A stretch of 64,000 bases of DNA from Bradyrhizobium sp. LHD-71 (GTDB lineage: Bacteria; Pseudomonadota; Alphaproteobacteria; Rhizobiales; Xanthobacteraceae), in NCBI RefSeq assembly GCF_031157255.1, contig NZ_JAVIFX010000016.1, positions 1 to 64,000 of the forward strand, read 5' to 3'. This document shows positions 1 to 9,103 of this stretch, in pieces. The translations under genes and the position numbers were made by a program. Below the pieces are notes generated by a model. The model saw only the letters and a list, made by a program, of their open reading frames with translations, did not search any database and had not been told where the DNA came from. How positions within the stretch are numbered: the stretch's first letter is position 1; the number at the start of each line of letters is the position of its first letter.

Positions 1-737
1 TGATCGTCATGCCGGATGCCGACATGGACCAGGCGGTGGATGCGCTGATTGGCGCCGGCTACGGCTCGGCCGGCGAACGCTGCATGGCGATTTCGGTTGC
101 GGTGCCGGTCGGCAAGGCCACGGCCGACAAGCTGGTGGAGAAGCTTATTCCGCGCGTGGAGGGACTGAAAGTCGGTCTTTCCTCCGACGCGGGCGCCGAC
201 TACGGACCGATGGTGACGCGCGATGCGGTCGAGCGGGTGAAAAGCTACATCGATATCGGCATCAAGGAAGGGGCCAAACTCAGGGTCGATGGCCGCGGCT
301 TCAAGATGCAGGGCTACGAAAAAGGCTTCTTCATTGGCGGTAGCCTGTTCGACGACGTGACGTCGGACATGCGCATCTACAAGGAGGAGATCTTCGGCCC
401 GGTGCTGAGCGTCGTGCGGGCGAAGAATTACGAGGAGGCGGTGCGGCTGCCGTCCGAGCATGAATACGGCAACGGCGTATCGATCTTCACCCGCGACGGC
501 GACACCGCGCGCGACTTCACCAGCCGCGTTCAGGTCGGCATGGTGGGCGTGAACTTCGCGATTCCCGTGCCGCTCGCGTACCACACCTTCGGTGGCTGGA
601 AGGCGTCCGGCTTCGGCGACCTCAACCAGCACGGGCCGGATTCGATCCGCTTCTACACCAAGACCAAGACCGTCACCTCGCGCTGGCCGTCCGGCACTAA
701 GGACGGTGCCGAGTTCACGATCCCGACGATGAAGTGA
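1..737 (+). CDS. mmsA: CoA-acylating methylmalonate-semialdehyde dehydrogenase, C-terminal part
   Basis: This is the last ~245 residues of an aldehyde dehydrogenase; the frame is open through the left edge, so the start lies outside the window. The catalytic-cysteine motif GERCMA comes about 25 residues in, followed by the family's [10 protein letters not shown] block and the C-terminal [11 protein letters not shown] stretch. The Met-Ala-Ile after the cysteine and the match through the C-terminus fit the MMSDH family, which converts methylmalonate semialdehyde to propionyl-CoA in valine and pyrimidine catabolism. It is followed 10 nt later by an isobutyryl-CoA dehydrogenase and then mmsB, a classic valine-degradation order. 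Missing length compared with the usual ~500 residues is due to the window edge, not truncation. Confidence 0.93.
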   Translation, partial: IVMPDADMDQAVDALIGAGYGSAGERCMAISVAVPVGKATADKLVEKLIPRVEGLKVGLSSDAGADYGPMVTRDAVERVKSYIDIGIKEGAKLRVDGRGFKMQGYEKGFFIGGSLFDDVTSDMRIYKEEIFGPVLSVVRAKNYEEAVRLPSEHEYGNGVSIFTRDGDTARDFTSRVQVGMVGVNFAIPVPLAYHTFGGWKASGFGDLNQHGPDSIRFYTKTKTVTSRWPSGTKDGAEFTIPTMK

Positions 738-747
738 CCGCGAGGCC

Positions 748-1887
748 ATGGACTTCCGTCTCACCGACGAGCAGCGCGCCTTTCAGGACAGCGCCCGCGC
801 GTTTGCGCAAGCCGAAATGATGCCGCATGCCGCCGAATGGGACGAGGCGTCGATATTTCCGATCGACACGCTGAGGCGGGCGGCCGCGCTTGGCTTCGGC
901 GGTATTTATGTCCGCGACGACGTTGGCGGTTCGGCGCTGACGCGGCTCGACGCGACGCTCATCTTCGAGGAGCTGGCGCAGGGCTGCACGTCGACGGCGG
1001 CTTACATCTCCATCCACAACATGGCCGCGTGGATGATCGACACGTTCGGTGGCGAGGCGTTGCGGCAGAGGCTTTTGCCAAAGCTCTGCCAGATGGAGCA
1101 CTTCGCGAGCTACTGCCTGACGGAGCCCGGCGCGGGCTCGGACGCGGCGAGCCTCACCACGAGGGCGGAGCGCGACGGCGACCACTACGTGGTCAACGGC
1201 GCAAAAGCTTTTGTTTCCGGCGGCGGGCGCTCTGGAGTCTATGTCGTGATGGTGCGGACCGGCGGCGCGGGACCGAAAGGCATCTCCTGCCTCGTGATCG
1301 AAAGCGGCACGCCGGGTCTTAATTTTGGCGCGCAGGAGAAAAAGCTTGGCTGGAAGTCGCAGCCGACGGCGGCGGTGACCTTCGAGAACTGTCGCGTGCC
1401 GGCTGAAAACCTGGTCGGTCAGGAAGGTGAAGGCTTCAAGATCGCGATGGCGGGCCTCGACGGTGGCCGCTTGAATATCGCTGCATGTTCGCTTGGTGGC
1501 GCCCAGTTATGCCTCGACCGAACCGTTGACTACATGCGCGAACGCAAGCAGTTCGGCACGCGGCTTGCCGACTTTCAAGCGCTGCAATTCCGTGTCGCTG
1601 ACTACGCGACAGAGCTCGAGGTTGCGCGGCTGATGCTGCGCCGCGCCGCTTGCGCGGTCGGCGAGCGCGATCCTACCGCGACGAAGCTCGCCGCGATGGC
1701 AAAACGCTTCGCGACCGACGTCGGGTTCGAGGTCGTCAATGGCTGCCTGCAGCTACACGGCGGCTATGGCTACCTGCAGGATCATCCGATCGAACGGGTG
1801 TTGCGCGACGTGCGCGTGCACCAGATTCTCGAGGGCACCAATGAGGTCATGCGGCTCATCGTCAGCCGCAGCATACTCGCGGATTGA
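748..1887 (+). CDS. isobutyryl-CoA dehydrogenase (acyl-CoA dehydrogenase)
   Basis: 379 residues, full length for an acyl-CoA dehydrogenase: N-terminal helical domain (about 1-115), middle beta domain with [16 protein letters not shown] (about 125-140), and C-terminal helical domain ending in the [16 protein letters not shown] block that carries the catalytic glutamate. The segment around residues 80-105 ([20 protein letters not shown]) closely resembles the ACAD8/isobutyryl-CoA dehydrogenase subfamily, which oxidises isobutyryl-CoA to methacrylyl-CoA in the valine pathway. It sits 10 nt after mmsA and 16 nt before mmsB, so one operon is likely. The specificity is inferred from subfamily resemblance and context; 2-methylbutyryl-CoA may also be used. 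Confidence 0.9.
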   Translation: MDFRLTDEQRAFQDSARAFAQAEMMPHAAEWDEASIFPIDTLRRAAALGFGGIYVRDDVGGSALTRLDATLIFEELAQGCTSTAAYISIHNMAAWMIDTFGGEALRQRLLPKLCQMEHFASYCLTEPGAGSDAASLTTRAERDGDHYVVNGAKAFVSGGGRSGVYVVMVRTGGAGPKGISCLVIESGTPGLNFGAQEKKLGWKSQPTAAVTFENCRVPAENLVGQEGEGFKIAMAGLDGGRLNIAACSLGGAQLCLDRTVDYMRERKQFGTRLADFQALQFRVADYATELEVARLMLRRAACAVGERDPTATKLAAMAKRFATDVGFEVVNGCLQLHGGYGYLQDHPIERVLRDVRVHQILEGTNEVMRLIVSRSILAD

Positions 1888-1903
1888 TGCAAAGGAGAGG
1901 GGC

Positions 1904-2797
1904 ATGACTCACATCGGATTTATCGGGCTCGGCAACATGGGGCTGCCGATGGCGCAGAACCTCATCAAGGAGGGTCATGATGTAACGGGCTTCGACGTCG
2001 TCACCGCGTCGGTCGAAAAGCTGACTGCTGCCGGCGGCAAGGCCGCGGCGGATGTCAGCGGCGTGGCGCGGAACGCGACCGTCGTCGTGACGATGCTGCC
2101 ATCAGGCAAGGAGGCGCGCGCGATCTACCTCGGCGGCGAAGGCCTGATCGCGAAAGCCAGAGCTGGCACGTTGCTGATCGATTGCTCGACCATCGATGTC
2201 GCGACTGCGCGCGAGATCGCATCGGTTGCCGCGGACCGTGGGCTGCCGATGCTCGATGCGCCCGTCTCCGGCGGCGTTGGCGGCGCGCAAGGCGCGACGC
2301 TGACGTTCATGGTTGGCGGTGCCGAGGATGCCTTCGCAATGGCAAAGCCCTATCTTGAGGCGATGGGCAAGACCGTCGTTCACGCCGGAGGCGCAGGAAA
2401 CGGCCAGGCGGCGAAAATCTGCAACAACATGGTGCTCGGCGTTTCGATGATCGCGATCGCCGAAGCGTTTGTGCTCGCCGAGAAGCTGGGGCTCGACCAT
2501 CAGAAGCTATTCGATGTCACCTCGAAGTCGTCCGGCCAATGCTGGTCGCTGACGACGTATTGTCCGGTTCCGGGCCCGGTACCGACATCGCCCGCTAATC
2601 GCGATTATCAGGCGGGCTTCACCGCGGCGATGATGCTGAAGGACCTGAAGCTTGCGCAGGATGCGGCACTCCACGCGACTGCTTCAACGCCGCTCGGCGC
2701 CGAAGCGGCAATGTTGTTCAACCGATTTGTTGGCGACGGCTTCGGCGCCAAGGACTTTTCCGGCATCGTCAATTTCCTCCGCGCCAACCGACTCTAA
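1904..2797 (+). CDS. mmsB: 3-hydroxyisobutyrate dehydrogenase
   Basis: 297 residues, the usual family length. The N-terminus carries the NAD-binding GFIGLGNMGLPMA loop; DAPVSGGVGGAQGATL is the substrate-binding block and the catalytic lysine lies in GNGQAAKICNNM, near residue 172. The enzyme oxidises 3-hydroxyisobutyrate to methylmalonate semialdehyde, the substrate of mmsA upstream. The ATG at 1904 was chosen because AAAGGAGAGG lies immediately upstream (1891-1900); the frame is open further 5' into the dehydrogenase gene, but that extension is only overlap with the upstream gene. Last gene of the mmsA operon; a terminator-like hairpin follows ~90 nt downstream. Confidence 0.94.
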   Translation: MTHIGFIGLGNMGLPMAQNLIKEGHDVTGFDVVTASVEKLTAAGGKAAADVSGVARNATVVVTMLPSGKEARAIYLGGEGLIAKARAGTLLIDCSTIDVATAREIASVAADRGLPMLDAPVSGGVGGAQGATLTFMVGGAEDAFAMAKPYLEAMGKTVVHAGGAGNGQAAKICNNMVLGVSMIAIAEAFVLAEKLGLDHQKLFDVTSKSSGQCWSLTTYCPVPGPVPTSPANRDYQAGFTAAMMLKDLKLAQDAALHATASTPLGAEAAMLFNRFVGDGFGAKDFSGIVNFLRANRL

Positions 2798-2886
2798 GTT
2801 TCTTCAATTCGGCCCTCGATGCCGTCCAAGGCCCGGCGAGAGTCCTTGCCGTGGTATGCCCAGTAGGGCGTTCCTACCATGACTTG

Positions 2887-2916
2887 CCCGGCTGCCTTGA
2901 GGGCGGCCGGGTCTTT
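2887..2916 (+). terminator. Rho-independent terminator-like hairpin after mmsB
   Basis: A 10-bp GC-rich stem (CCCGGCTGCC paired with GGCGGCCGGG, one G-T wobble) with a short loop is followed by TCTTTT. It lies ~90 nt after the mmsB stop, and the next gene converges from the opposite strand, so it would separate the two operons. The rest of 2798-3047 shows no gene. Confidence 0.5.
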
Positions 2917-3047
2917 TGCGCCGCGGTTGATCCAGCTGGCGACATAGCGCGCTGAGCACACCTGCGGTTAGCTGCAGCGTAAAGACAAAACGTTCACGTT
3001 GCGCGACGACGTAAGCGCGACGATCAATTGACACGTGCCGGCAGGCA

Positions 3048-4019
3048 TTAATCGATCCGCGCGCCCGACTTCTCGACCAACCCTTTGAACTTGACGTTCT
3101 CGGAGACGATGAACGCCTTGAGTTCGTCGCCGGCTCGCGGTGCCATCATCGCCAGGTTGTTATCGCGAAAGAAGTCGATCACCTCTTGCTTCTTCAGCGC
3201 CTCCGCGAAGGCTTCGGACAGCTTGTCGGCGATCGGTTTCGGAGTTCCGGCGGCTGCCACGATGGTCGTCCAGCCCGTCAATACGGCGTTGGGATAGTCC
3301 GACTCCCGCAAGGTCGGCACGTCGGGCAGGTCTTTGAGGCGTTCGGCGCCGGTCACCGCGATCGCCCTCAGCTTGCCGGACAGAAGGTGCGGCTTCACGA
3401 CTGTATGGAAATCGAAGCTCACATCGACGACGCCGGCCACGAGATCCAGCATCGCCGGCGCAGATCCCTTGTAGGGAACGTGTGTGAGCTGAATGCCGGC
3501 CTCCTGTTGCAGCATTTCGCCAATCAGATGCGGATTGGTTCCCTGGCCGGCCGAGCTGAAGTTGATCTTGCCCGGGTTCTTGCGAGCGAATTCGATGAGT
3601 TCGCCGAGTGTCTTGTAGGGCTTGTCGGAATTCACGACCAGGATCGAGGCGGCCTCCCACATCGTATGCAATGGCGTGAATGACTTGATCGGGTCGTAGG
3701 TGAGCTTCTTGTAGAGATACGGGTTCGTCGCGAGCGGCCCGGACGACGCGAACAGGATCGTGTAGCCATCCGGCTTCGACTGTGCCACGAACTCGGTGCC
3801 GACGATGCCGCCCGCGCCCGGCTTGTTCTCGATGATCACGGGCGCGCCGAGCGTTTCCGAGAACGCCTTCGACATCACGCGCGCGCTGGCGTCGGTGACG
3901 CCACCCGGCGTGAACGGAACCACCCGGGTGACGGGACGGCTCGGAAACTCCTGCGCCCGCGCTGCCGCCGGCACCGAGATCGACAGAACAGCAGCAACAG
4001 TCAGAACGAGGCGAGTCAC
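3048..4019 (-). CDS. Bug/TctC-family periplasmic solute-binding protein
   Basis: 323 residues with a Sec signal peptide (about 1-22, hydrophobic core then AARAQ) and the Bug-family signature: PSRPVTRVVPFTPGGVTDASAR near the N-terminus, IIENKPGAGGIVGTEFVAQSKPDGYT, then NFSSAGQGTNPHLIGE. These proteins bind carboxylates or similar ligands for tripartite tricarboxylate transporters, but many are orphans. The start is GTG (4017-4019) preceded by a strong GGGAGGT, so the alternative start is credible. It is the second gene of a two-gene minus-strand operon, 29 nt after another Bug gene. No TctA or TctB membrane subunits are nearby, so its transport partner, or a sensing role, is unknown. Confidence 0.9.
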   Translation of the reverse strand: MTRLVLTVAAVLSISVPAAARAQEFPSRPVTRVVPFTPGGVTDASARVMSKAFSETLGAPVIIENKPGAGGIVGTEFVAQSKPDGYTILFASSGPLATNPYLYKKLTYDPIKSFTPLHTMWEAASILVVNSDKPYKTLGELIEFARKNPGKINFSSAGQGTNPHLIGEMLQQEAGIQLTHVPYKGSAPAMLDLVAGVVDVSFDFHTVVKPHLLSGKLRAIAVTGAERLKDLPDVPTLRESDYPNAVLTGWTTIVAAAGTPKPIADKLSEAFAEALKKQEVIDFFRDNNLAMMAPRAGDELKAFIVSENVKFKGLVEKSGARID

Positions 4020-4048
4020 GAAGACCTCCCGCGAGAGTTTGGGTGTCC

Positions 4049-5056
4049 CTATTGCGCGGGAATGCGCGCGTCGCGGACGACCGTTTCGACCCGGGCGAGC
4101 TCCTCGTTGACGATCTTGCGAAAATCCGACGGTTTTGTTCCACCAAGCAGGGCGGGGTCGTAACCGAGCGTCACCAGTCGTTCGCGTGTCGCTGGATCGG
4201 CAAGCGCTGCATTGACGGCGGTCGCAAGCTTCTCAACCTTGGTCGGATCCGTCCCGGGCGCGACAAAGAACCCGAAGAAGAATGGGAAGAAGATGTCCTG
4301 CAGTTCGGGAATGCCGACCTCGGAGATTGCGGGCACGTCGGGAAACGCCAGCGAGCGCGTGTTGGCAAGGGCCGCCAGCGCCTTGATCTTTCCGTCGGCG
4401 GCCAGCGCGCGCATGCTTCCCATTTCGTTGATGAAGACGCCGACATCGCCGGTGATCATAGCGATGCTGATCGGTCCGGTGCCGCCTGGATAGGGCACGT
4501 GCACCAGGTCGGTGCCGGTCGCGAGCTTGAAGCGCTCGGTCGTCAGATGCGCGATGGAGCCAACGCCAGCGCTGGCGTAGTTGATCTTGCCCGGGTTCTT
4601 CTTGACGTAGTCGATCAGCTCCTTCACTGAAGACACCGGAAGGCTGTTGCTGACGAACAGGCCGAGCGGCGCCTGCGCGGCTCGCGCGATCGGGACAACG
4701 TCCTTCCGAACGTCGAAATTGACGTCCTTCTTCAAGACCTGCTCGATGACGACGCCACTTGCGAGCATCAATACCGTGTAGCCGTCGGCAGGAGCGGCCA
4801 GCGCAGCACGTACGGCGATCATTTGATTTGCACCGGGGCGGTTGATTGCAATGATGGGCTGCCCGGTCTGCCGGCCCAGGCCTTCCGCGACGATGCGGGC
4901 GAAAGCGTCAGTTGCCGCGCCTGCGCCGTAGGGAATAATGAGCTCGAAGCGTTTGCTCGGAAAATCCTCCTGAGCGCGCACTGTGGGGGCAGAAAGCAGC
5001 GTGATAAGCGTCAACGCCGCGACGGTCTGATGCAGTCCAGATGCACGGCGGCCCAT
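4049..5056 (-). CDS. Bug/TctC-family periplasmic solute-binding protein
   Basis: 335 residues, signal peptide about 1-28 (TLITLLSAPTVRAQ). It has the family blocks FELIIPYGAGAATDAFAR, IAINRPGANQMIAVRAAL, and KINYASAGVGSIAHLTTERF. The first glycine-rich motif reads GAGAATD instead of the more common PGGxxD, suggesting a different ligand from its neighbour. The start ATG is preceded by GGAGGGG. It is the promoter-proximal gene of the minus-strand pair. The promoter at 5124-5152 contains a palindrome shared with the monooxygenase and hydratase promoters, which puts this binding protein in the regulon of the adjacent TetR repressor. Ligand unknown. Confidence 0.9.
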   Translation of the reverse strand: MGRRASGLHQTVAALTLITLLSAPTVRAQEDFPSKRFELIIPYGAGAATDAFARIVAEGLGRQTGQPIIAINRPGANQMIAVRAALAAPADGYTVLMLASGVVIEQVLKKDVNFDVRKDVVPIARAAQAPLGLFVSNSLPVSSVKELIDYVKKNPGKINYASAGVGSIAHLTTERFKLATGTDLVHVPYPGGTGPISIAMITGDVGVFINEMGSMRALAADGKIKALAALANTRSLAFPDVPAISEVGIPELQDIFFPFFFGFFVAPGTDPTKVEKLATAVNAALADPATRERLVTLGYDPALLGGTKPSDFRKIVNEELARVETVVRDARIPAQ

Positions 5057-5123
5057 TGCCCCTCCTATTTATTATTGTTGTCGTGCAGGATCGAGATTGT
5101 CCGACCCGACAACGTTTTCTCCT

Positions 5124-5152
5124 TACATACCGATCGGTATGTGATATGTCAA
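5124..5152 (-). promoter_or_regulatory. Minus-strand promoter with TetR-type operator 1
   Basis: Read on the minus strand: TTGACA (5147-5152), a 17-nt spacer and TATGTA (5124-5129). Nested in this is the perfect 18-bp palindrome ACATACCGATCGGTATGT at 5125-5142, which spans the spacer and the -10. A repressor bound here would block RNA polymerase. The start of the Bug operon is ~70 nt downstream, and the tetR gene starts 143 nt away on the other strand, so the site may also autoregulate tetR. TetR-family operators are typically palindromes of this size. The same box recurs at 7775-7803 and, degenerate, at 13754-13782. Confidence 0.8.
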
Positions 5153-5285
5153 CTCCGACGCGGAGCAGCGCTTCAGTCATCGAAGACGCCTTGGGGACGG
5201 GATGGGTGGACGATTTGATCGCACTTCCGCTATTGCGGCGGACCGCCTACAAGGGCATTTCTGCACAACCGGAGAGAGCACGCGC

Positions 5286-5969
5286 ATGGCAACTGCGACC
5301 AGACGAGGCAAGACGCTGAAGGCCTCGCTGTCCGAGAAGCCGTCACAGGGCCAGATGCTACCGGAAGCCGTCGAGGAAGCGCGAAGGCGGATCGTGCAGG
5401 CGGCGGCCGAAGCCTTCATGAAGAACGGCTACGGCGCGACCTCGATCAACGATATCTGCCTTCAGCTGAAGGCGACGAAGGGCATGATCTATCATCACTT
5501 CGACAGCAAGGCCGAGCTGTTCTTCGCGGTGCATCAGCGAGCGATGGATATCAACCTCGGCGGCATGGTGCCAATCGCGCGCTCCGGTCAGTCGGCAAGC
5601 GAACGTCTGAAGGCGATGACCGAGGAGCAGCTTCGGCTGATCATTCTTCACTTTCCATATATGTGCGCCGCGCGCCAGGGCGTGGAATTGTATCTGCTCG
5701 GCAGCACGACCCCGGCGGAGCGGCTGATCCTGCGCAGGCTCATCGTACGACGGCGCGAATTCGAGCAGCTGTTTCGCAGCGTCATCGAGGACGGCATGCG
5801 ATCCGGCGAATTCCGCAGTGTCGACTCCGACATCGCCAACAAGTCGCTGCTCGGAGTGCTGAACTGGTTTACCGTCTGGTTCCAGCCTCAGCGTGAGAAG
5901 GCACAGGATCGAGACAAGATTATCTCGGGAATCGTGGACTTCATCATGTCGAGCGTGGCGAAGCGCTAA
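5286..5969 (+). CDS. TetR/AcrR-family transcriptional regulator
   Basis: 227 residues. The N-terminal TetR helix-turn-helix domain spans about residues 36-80 (RRRIVQAAAEAFMKNGYGATSI, then GMIYHHFDSKAELFF); the remaining ~140 residues are the helical ligand-binding and dimerisation domain. The ATG at 5286 is chosen over upstream in-frame codons because GGAGAG lies at 5271-5276 and the HTH begins at the usual distance. It is divergent from the Bug operon and its end overlaps the convergent monooxygenase gene by 4 bp. Three copies of one palindrome in nearby promoters make it the probable repressor of this catabolic regulon, relieved by a pathway acyl-CoA or related metabolite (inference). Confidence 0.92.
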   Translation: MATATRRGKTLKASLSEKPSQGQMLPEAVEEARRRIVQAAAEAFMKNGYGATSINDICLQLKATKGMIYHHFDSKAELFFAVHQRAMDINLGGMVPIARSGQSASERLKAMTEEQLRLIILHFPYMCAARQGVELYLLGSTTPAERLILRRLIVRRREFEQLFRSVIEDGMRSGEFRSVDSDIANKSLLGVLNWFTVWFQPQREKAQDRDKIISGIVDFIMSSVAKR

Positions 5970-7639
5970 TCCTTGGCCGCAGCCTTCGATTGGGCTGTCC
6001 GCTTCAATTGAAAACCTTCGTAGCCACCGGCCGCGACCTCCGCACAGATCGCGCGGTAGGCGGGGCCGCCTCCGGTATAGACGAGCGCACGACGTTCGCT
6101 CTTGCCCGCGACATTCGTGTTGACGCCGACGAACCATGAATCGACCTCGCCCAGCAATGTCTTTGCCAACAGCCGCTTGATCTCGGCGGTCCAGCCATCC
6201 TGTGCGGCAGCGCTCAGCTCGGAATGGTTGAATCCATTCTGTTGCATATGCCGGATCATGTCGGTGACCCACTCGACCTGCATCTGGCTGCACATGGCGA
6301 TATTGCAGAAGCTGGCGCCGTTCTGGGCTGCGACAAGCGTGAAGAAATTGGGAAAGCCTGCAATCTGCAGGCCGAGGTAGGTCTGCGGATCTGCCGCCCA
6401 TGCCTCCTTCAAGGTCAGTCCGCTTCTGCCGCGTATCTCCATGCGGTCGAGTGCTCCGGTCAAGGCGTCGAACCCGGTGGCGTAGATGATAACGTCGAGC
6501 TCGTAGCGATGCGCGCTCGTTGCGATCCCTTCCTGTGTGATGCGCTCGATCGGCGTTTCCTTGATGTCGACAAGGTGGACGTTGCTCTGATTATAGACTT
6601 CGTAGTAGCCGGATTCCATCGGTACACGCCGCGTGCCGAAGCCGTGGTTCTTCGGGATCAGCTTTTCCGCGACGATCTGATCCTTGACCCGTTCGCGGAT
6701 CTTGCTGGCCACGAACTCGCTGACCACACCGTTGGCAGCCTTGCTGCTCCAGGTATCCTTGTAGTTTCCGAGCCAGATACCGTAGCCGGGCGTGTTGTAG
6801 AGCCTCTCGAACAGGGCGTCGCGTTCCATCTTGCTGACATCGAGCGCGGACATGTTGATGGGCATGTAGGGAAACGACGTGGGCGTGGTCTTGCAGAAGT
6901 CGAGGATGTCGCCGTAGCGGCTCTTGATCTCGTCCATTTCTGCAGCAACCAGCGGTCCGTTGCCGAGCGGAATGCACCAGTTGGGCGTGCGCTGGAAGAC
7001 GAACAGCTCGCCGGCGCTTTTTGCGACCTCGGTGATGATCTGCACGCCGGTCGCGCCGGTGCCGATCACGGCGACCCGCTTGCCGGTGAAATCGGCCGTC
7101 TCACCTGCGGTGCTGCCGGATGGATCGCGCGGCCAGTAGTAGGAGTGGAACGACTCGCCGCGAAATGATGCGGCGCCGTCGTAGGCAGGCATTTGCGCCG
7201 CCGACAAAGGGCCTGTCGCCGAGATCAGGTAACGAGTCGTGACGCGATCTCCGTCTTCGAGCTCGACAGTCCATGCATTGCGCATCTCGTCGTAGCGGGC
7301 GCCCGTCACGCGCGTGTTGAACTGGAAGTCACGCCGGACGTCCATCTTGTCGGCAGCGAAATTCAGGTACCGCAGGACCTCGGGCTGGGACGCGAAGCGC
7401 TCGCTCCAGCTCCATTCATTCAACAGCTCGTCGGAAAAGCCGTAGCAGTAGACATAGCTCTCGGTGTCCACGCGGCAGCCCGGATATCGGTTCCAGTACC
7501 AGGTCCCGCCGACGTCGCCTGCGGCATCGAAACCCCGCACGGAAAGACCGGCCTTCCTGAGCAAGTAAAGCTGGTACATGCCGGTGAGGCCTGCGCCGAT
7601 GATGACCGCGTCGTACCACGTGTCGTTGCTGTTCTTCAT
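5966..7639 (-). CDS. FAD/NADPH-dependent Baeyer-Villiger-type monooxygenase
   Basis: 557 residues. The N-terminal FAD Rossmann motif GAGLTG is at about 15-20, followed by DVGGTWYWNRYPGCRVDTES. The Baeyer-Villiger fingerprint FxGxxxHxxxW is present as FRGESFHSYYW (about 159-169), and the NADPH Rossmann motif GTGATG is at about 193-198. Such class B flavoproteins insert oxygen next to a ketone to give esters or lactones. The start at 7639 was chosen because GAGAG precedes that ATG; the frame is open 17 codons further. The promoter region is shared with the divergent acyl-CoA dehydrogenase operon, around operator 2 at 7785-7802. It resembles the cyclohexanone/phenylacetone monooxygenase group; the substrate is not evident. 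Confidence 0.88.
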   Translation of the reverse strand: MKNSNDTWYDAVIIGAGLTGMYQLYLLRKAGLSVRGFDAAGDVGGTWYWNRYPGCRVDTESYVYCYGFSDELLNEWSWSERFASQPEVLRYLNFAADKMDVRRDFQFNTRVTGARYDEMRNAWTVELEDGDRVTTRYLISATGPLSAAQMPAYDGAASFRGESFHSYYWPRDPSGSTAGETADFTGKRVAVIGTGATGVQIITEVAKSAGELFVFQRTPNWCIPLGNGPLVAAEMDEIKSRYGDILDFCKTTPTSFPYMPINMSALDVSKMERDALFERLYNTPGYGIWLGNYKDTWSSKAANGVVSEFVASKIRERVKDQIVAEKLIPKNHGFGTRRVPMESGYYEVYNQSNVHLVDIKETPIERITQEGIATSAHRYELDVIIYATGFDALTGALDRMEIRGRSGLTLKEAWAADPQTYLGLQIAGFPNFFTLVAAQNGASFCNIAMCSQMQVEWVTDMIRHMQQNGFNHSELSAAAQDGWTAEIKRLLAKTLLGEVDSWFVGVNTNVAGKSERRALVYTGGGPAYRAICAEVAAGGYEGFQLKRTAQSKAAAKD

Positions 7640-7774
7640 GCGTCTCTCGTGCGGCAAATCGCGCGGCTGGCTGCATTGCATCGCGTGCAATTGACGCTCG
7701 TCCCCGAGCGGCCGATCATTGCCGGCCGCTGAACAGGCGGAACGAATGCACGTGCTTGCACGTCGCTGGTTCGG

Positions 7775-7803
7775 TTGACATATGACATACCGATCGGTAT
7801 GTG
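7775..7803 (+). promoter_or_regulatory. Promoter with TetR-type operator 2
   Basis: TTGACA at 7775-7780, a 17-nt spacer and TATGTG at 7798-7803. The perfect 18-bp palindrome ACATACCGATCGGTATGT at 7785-7802 fills the spacer and -10, exactly as in operator 1. The 9 nt between the -35 start and the palindrome are also almost identical in the two sites. It would drive the plus-strand operon starting at 7925, and it lies ~150 nt upstream of the divergent monooxygenase gene, whose own promoter was not identified. Confidence 0.8.
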
Positions 7804-7924
7804 TGATTGGAGGGCGCTGTCAAGAGGTTTACGGCGGTTCAACGTCGACAAACAGCGTGCTCAGGGAAAGAAACGCGGCAGCTTCGTGCATCGGTCGTCG
7901 CGAGGATGCGGGCGAGGGAGAGCG

Positions 7925-9091
7925 ATGGACTTCTCGTACAATCCGGAACAGCTGGAGATAAAGCGAACCGTCGAGAGCATCTGCTCGAAGTTCGATCTCG
8001 ACTACTGGCGCAAATGCGACAGCGAAGAGCTTTTCCCCGAAGAGTTCTTCCAGCAGATGGTGAAGGGCGGGTTCACCGCATTGACTCTGCCGGAGGAGCA
8101 GGGCGGGTCCGGGCAAAGCATCGCGACGGCGGCGATGGTGATGCAGACCATCGCCGAGTCCGGAGCCGGCATGAACGGCGCATCGACCGTTCACTCTTAT
8201 GTCTTCATCCCCAAGGCGATTGCGGTGCACGGGACGGTCGAGCAGCGCGAGCGGATGTTGCCGCCTCTGATCAGCGGCAAGGAGCGTGCCTGTCTCGCGA
8301 TCACCGAGCCTGACGCCGGAATCGACACAACCCGATTGCGCTATCGTGCGGTCAAGTCGGGCCGCAAGTATGTGTTCACTGGCGAAAAGGTCTGGCCGAC
8401 GATGGGCAGCGTGGCCGACCGCGTTCTCCTGATCGCGCGGACGACGTCGATCGAGGATTGCAAGCGCCCGATCGACGGATTGAGCCTGTTCTACACAAAG
8501 CTCGACCGCAAATATGTCGAGACCCGCAAGATTGCAAAACTCGGCCGAAACGCCATGGAGTCGTGCCAGCTTCACTTCGACGGCATGCCAATCCCGGAAG
8601 AGGATCGCATCGGCGAGGAGGGCAAAGGGCTGTATTATCTTTTCGACGGCCTCAATCCCGAGCGGATCATGGTCGCCGCCGAGGCCATCGGCCTGTCGCG
8701 CGCGGCGCTTCGCTATGCAACGAATTACGCGAGGGAACGCGTCGTTTTCAATCGCTCGATCGGCATGAACCAGGGCGTCCAGCATCCGCTCGCGGACAGC
8801 TGGATGAAACTCGAATCGGCAAACCTGATGATGCAGAAGGCTGCAACCCTTTACGACGCGGGCGAGCCGTGCGGCGCTGAGGCCAATGCCGCAAAGTATC
8901 TCTGCGGTGAGGCTGCCTACGAGGCGTGTTCGCGTGCGGTGATGACCTATGGCGGCTATGGTTATGCCAAGGAATTCCACGTCGAACGTTTCCTGCGAGA
9001 GTCGCTCTTGACGCGGATCGTTCCGGTCAGCCCGAACCTGGTCCTGTGCTACATCGCCGAGCGGGTCCTGGAGCTGCCGAAATCCTACTGA
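7925..9091 (+). CDS. acyl-CoA dehydrogenase
   Basis: 388 residues with the acyl-CoA dehydrogenase layout: helical N-domain, CLAITEPDAGIDTTRL in the middle domain, and C-terminal YGGYGYAKEFHVERFLRES. The start at 7925 is preceded by GAGGGAG; upstream in-frame codons run through the promoter and are ignored. The C-terminal region has LTRIVPVSPNLV where the usual EGT-N motif would be, so the base position cannot be assigned by eye. It is the first gene of a co-directional run (lyase, CaiB transferase, citrate-synthase-like, ligase) under operator 2. It probably introduces a 2,3-double bond into a branched or dicarboxylic acyl-CoA; the substrate is inferred from the neighbours only. Confidence 0.88.
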   Translation: MDFSYNPEQLEIKRTVESICSKFDLDYWRKCDSEELFPEEFFQQMVKGGFTALTLPEEQGGSGQSIATAAMVMQTIAESGAGMNGASTVHSYVFIPKAIAVHGTVEQRERMLPPLISGKERACLAITEPDAGIDTTRLRYRAVKSGRKYVFTGEKVWPTMGSVADRVLLIARTTSIEDCKRPIDGLSLFYTKLDRKYVETRKIAKLGRNAMESCQLHFDGMPIPEEDRIGEEGKGLYYLFDGLNPERIMVAAEAIGLSRAALRYATNYARERVVFNRSIGMNQGVQHPLADSWMKLESANLMMQKAATLYDAGEPCGAEANAAKYLCGEAAYEACSRAVMTYGGYGYAKEFHVERFLRESLLTRIVPVSPNLVLCYIAERVLELPKSY

Positions 9092-9103
9092 CGGACGCCT
9101 GTC

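Noticed and set aside
2804-3034. 76-codon minus-strand frame after mmsB
   Set aside because: Overlaps the terminator-like hairpin; no ribosome binding site and low-information composition.
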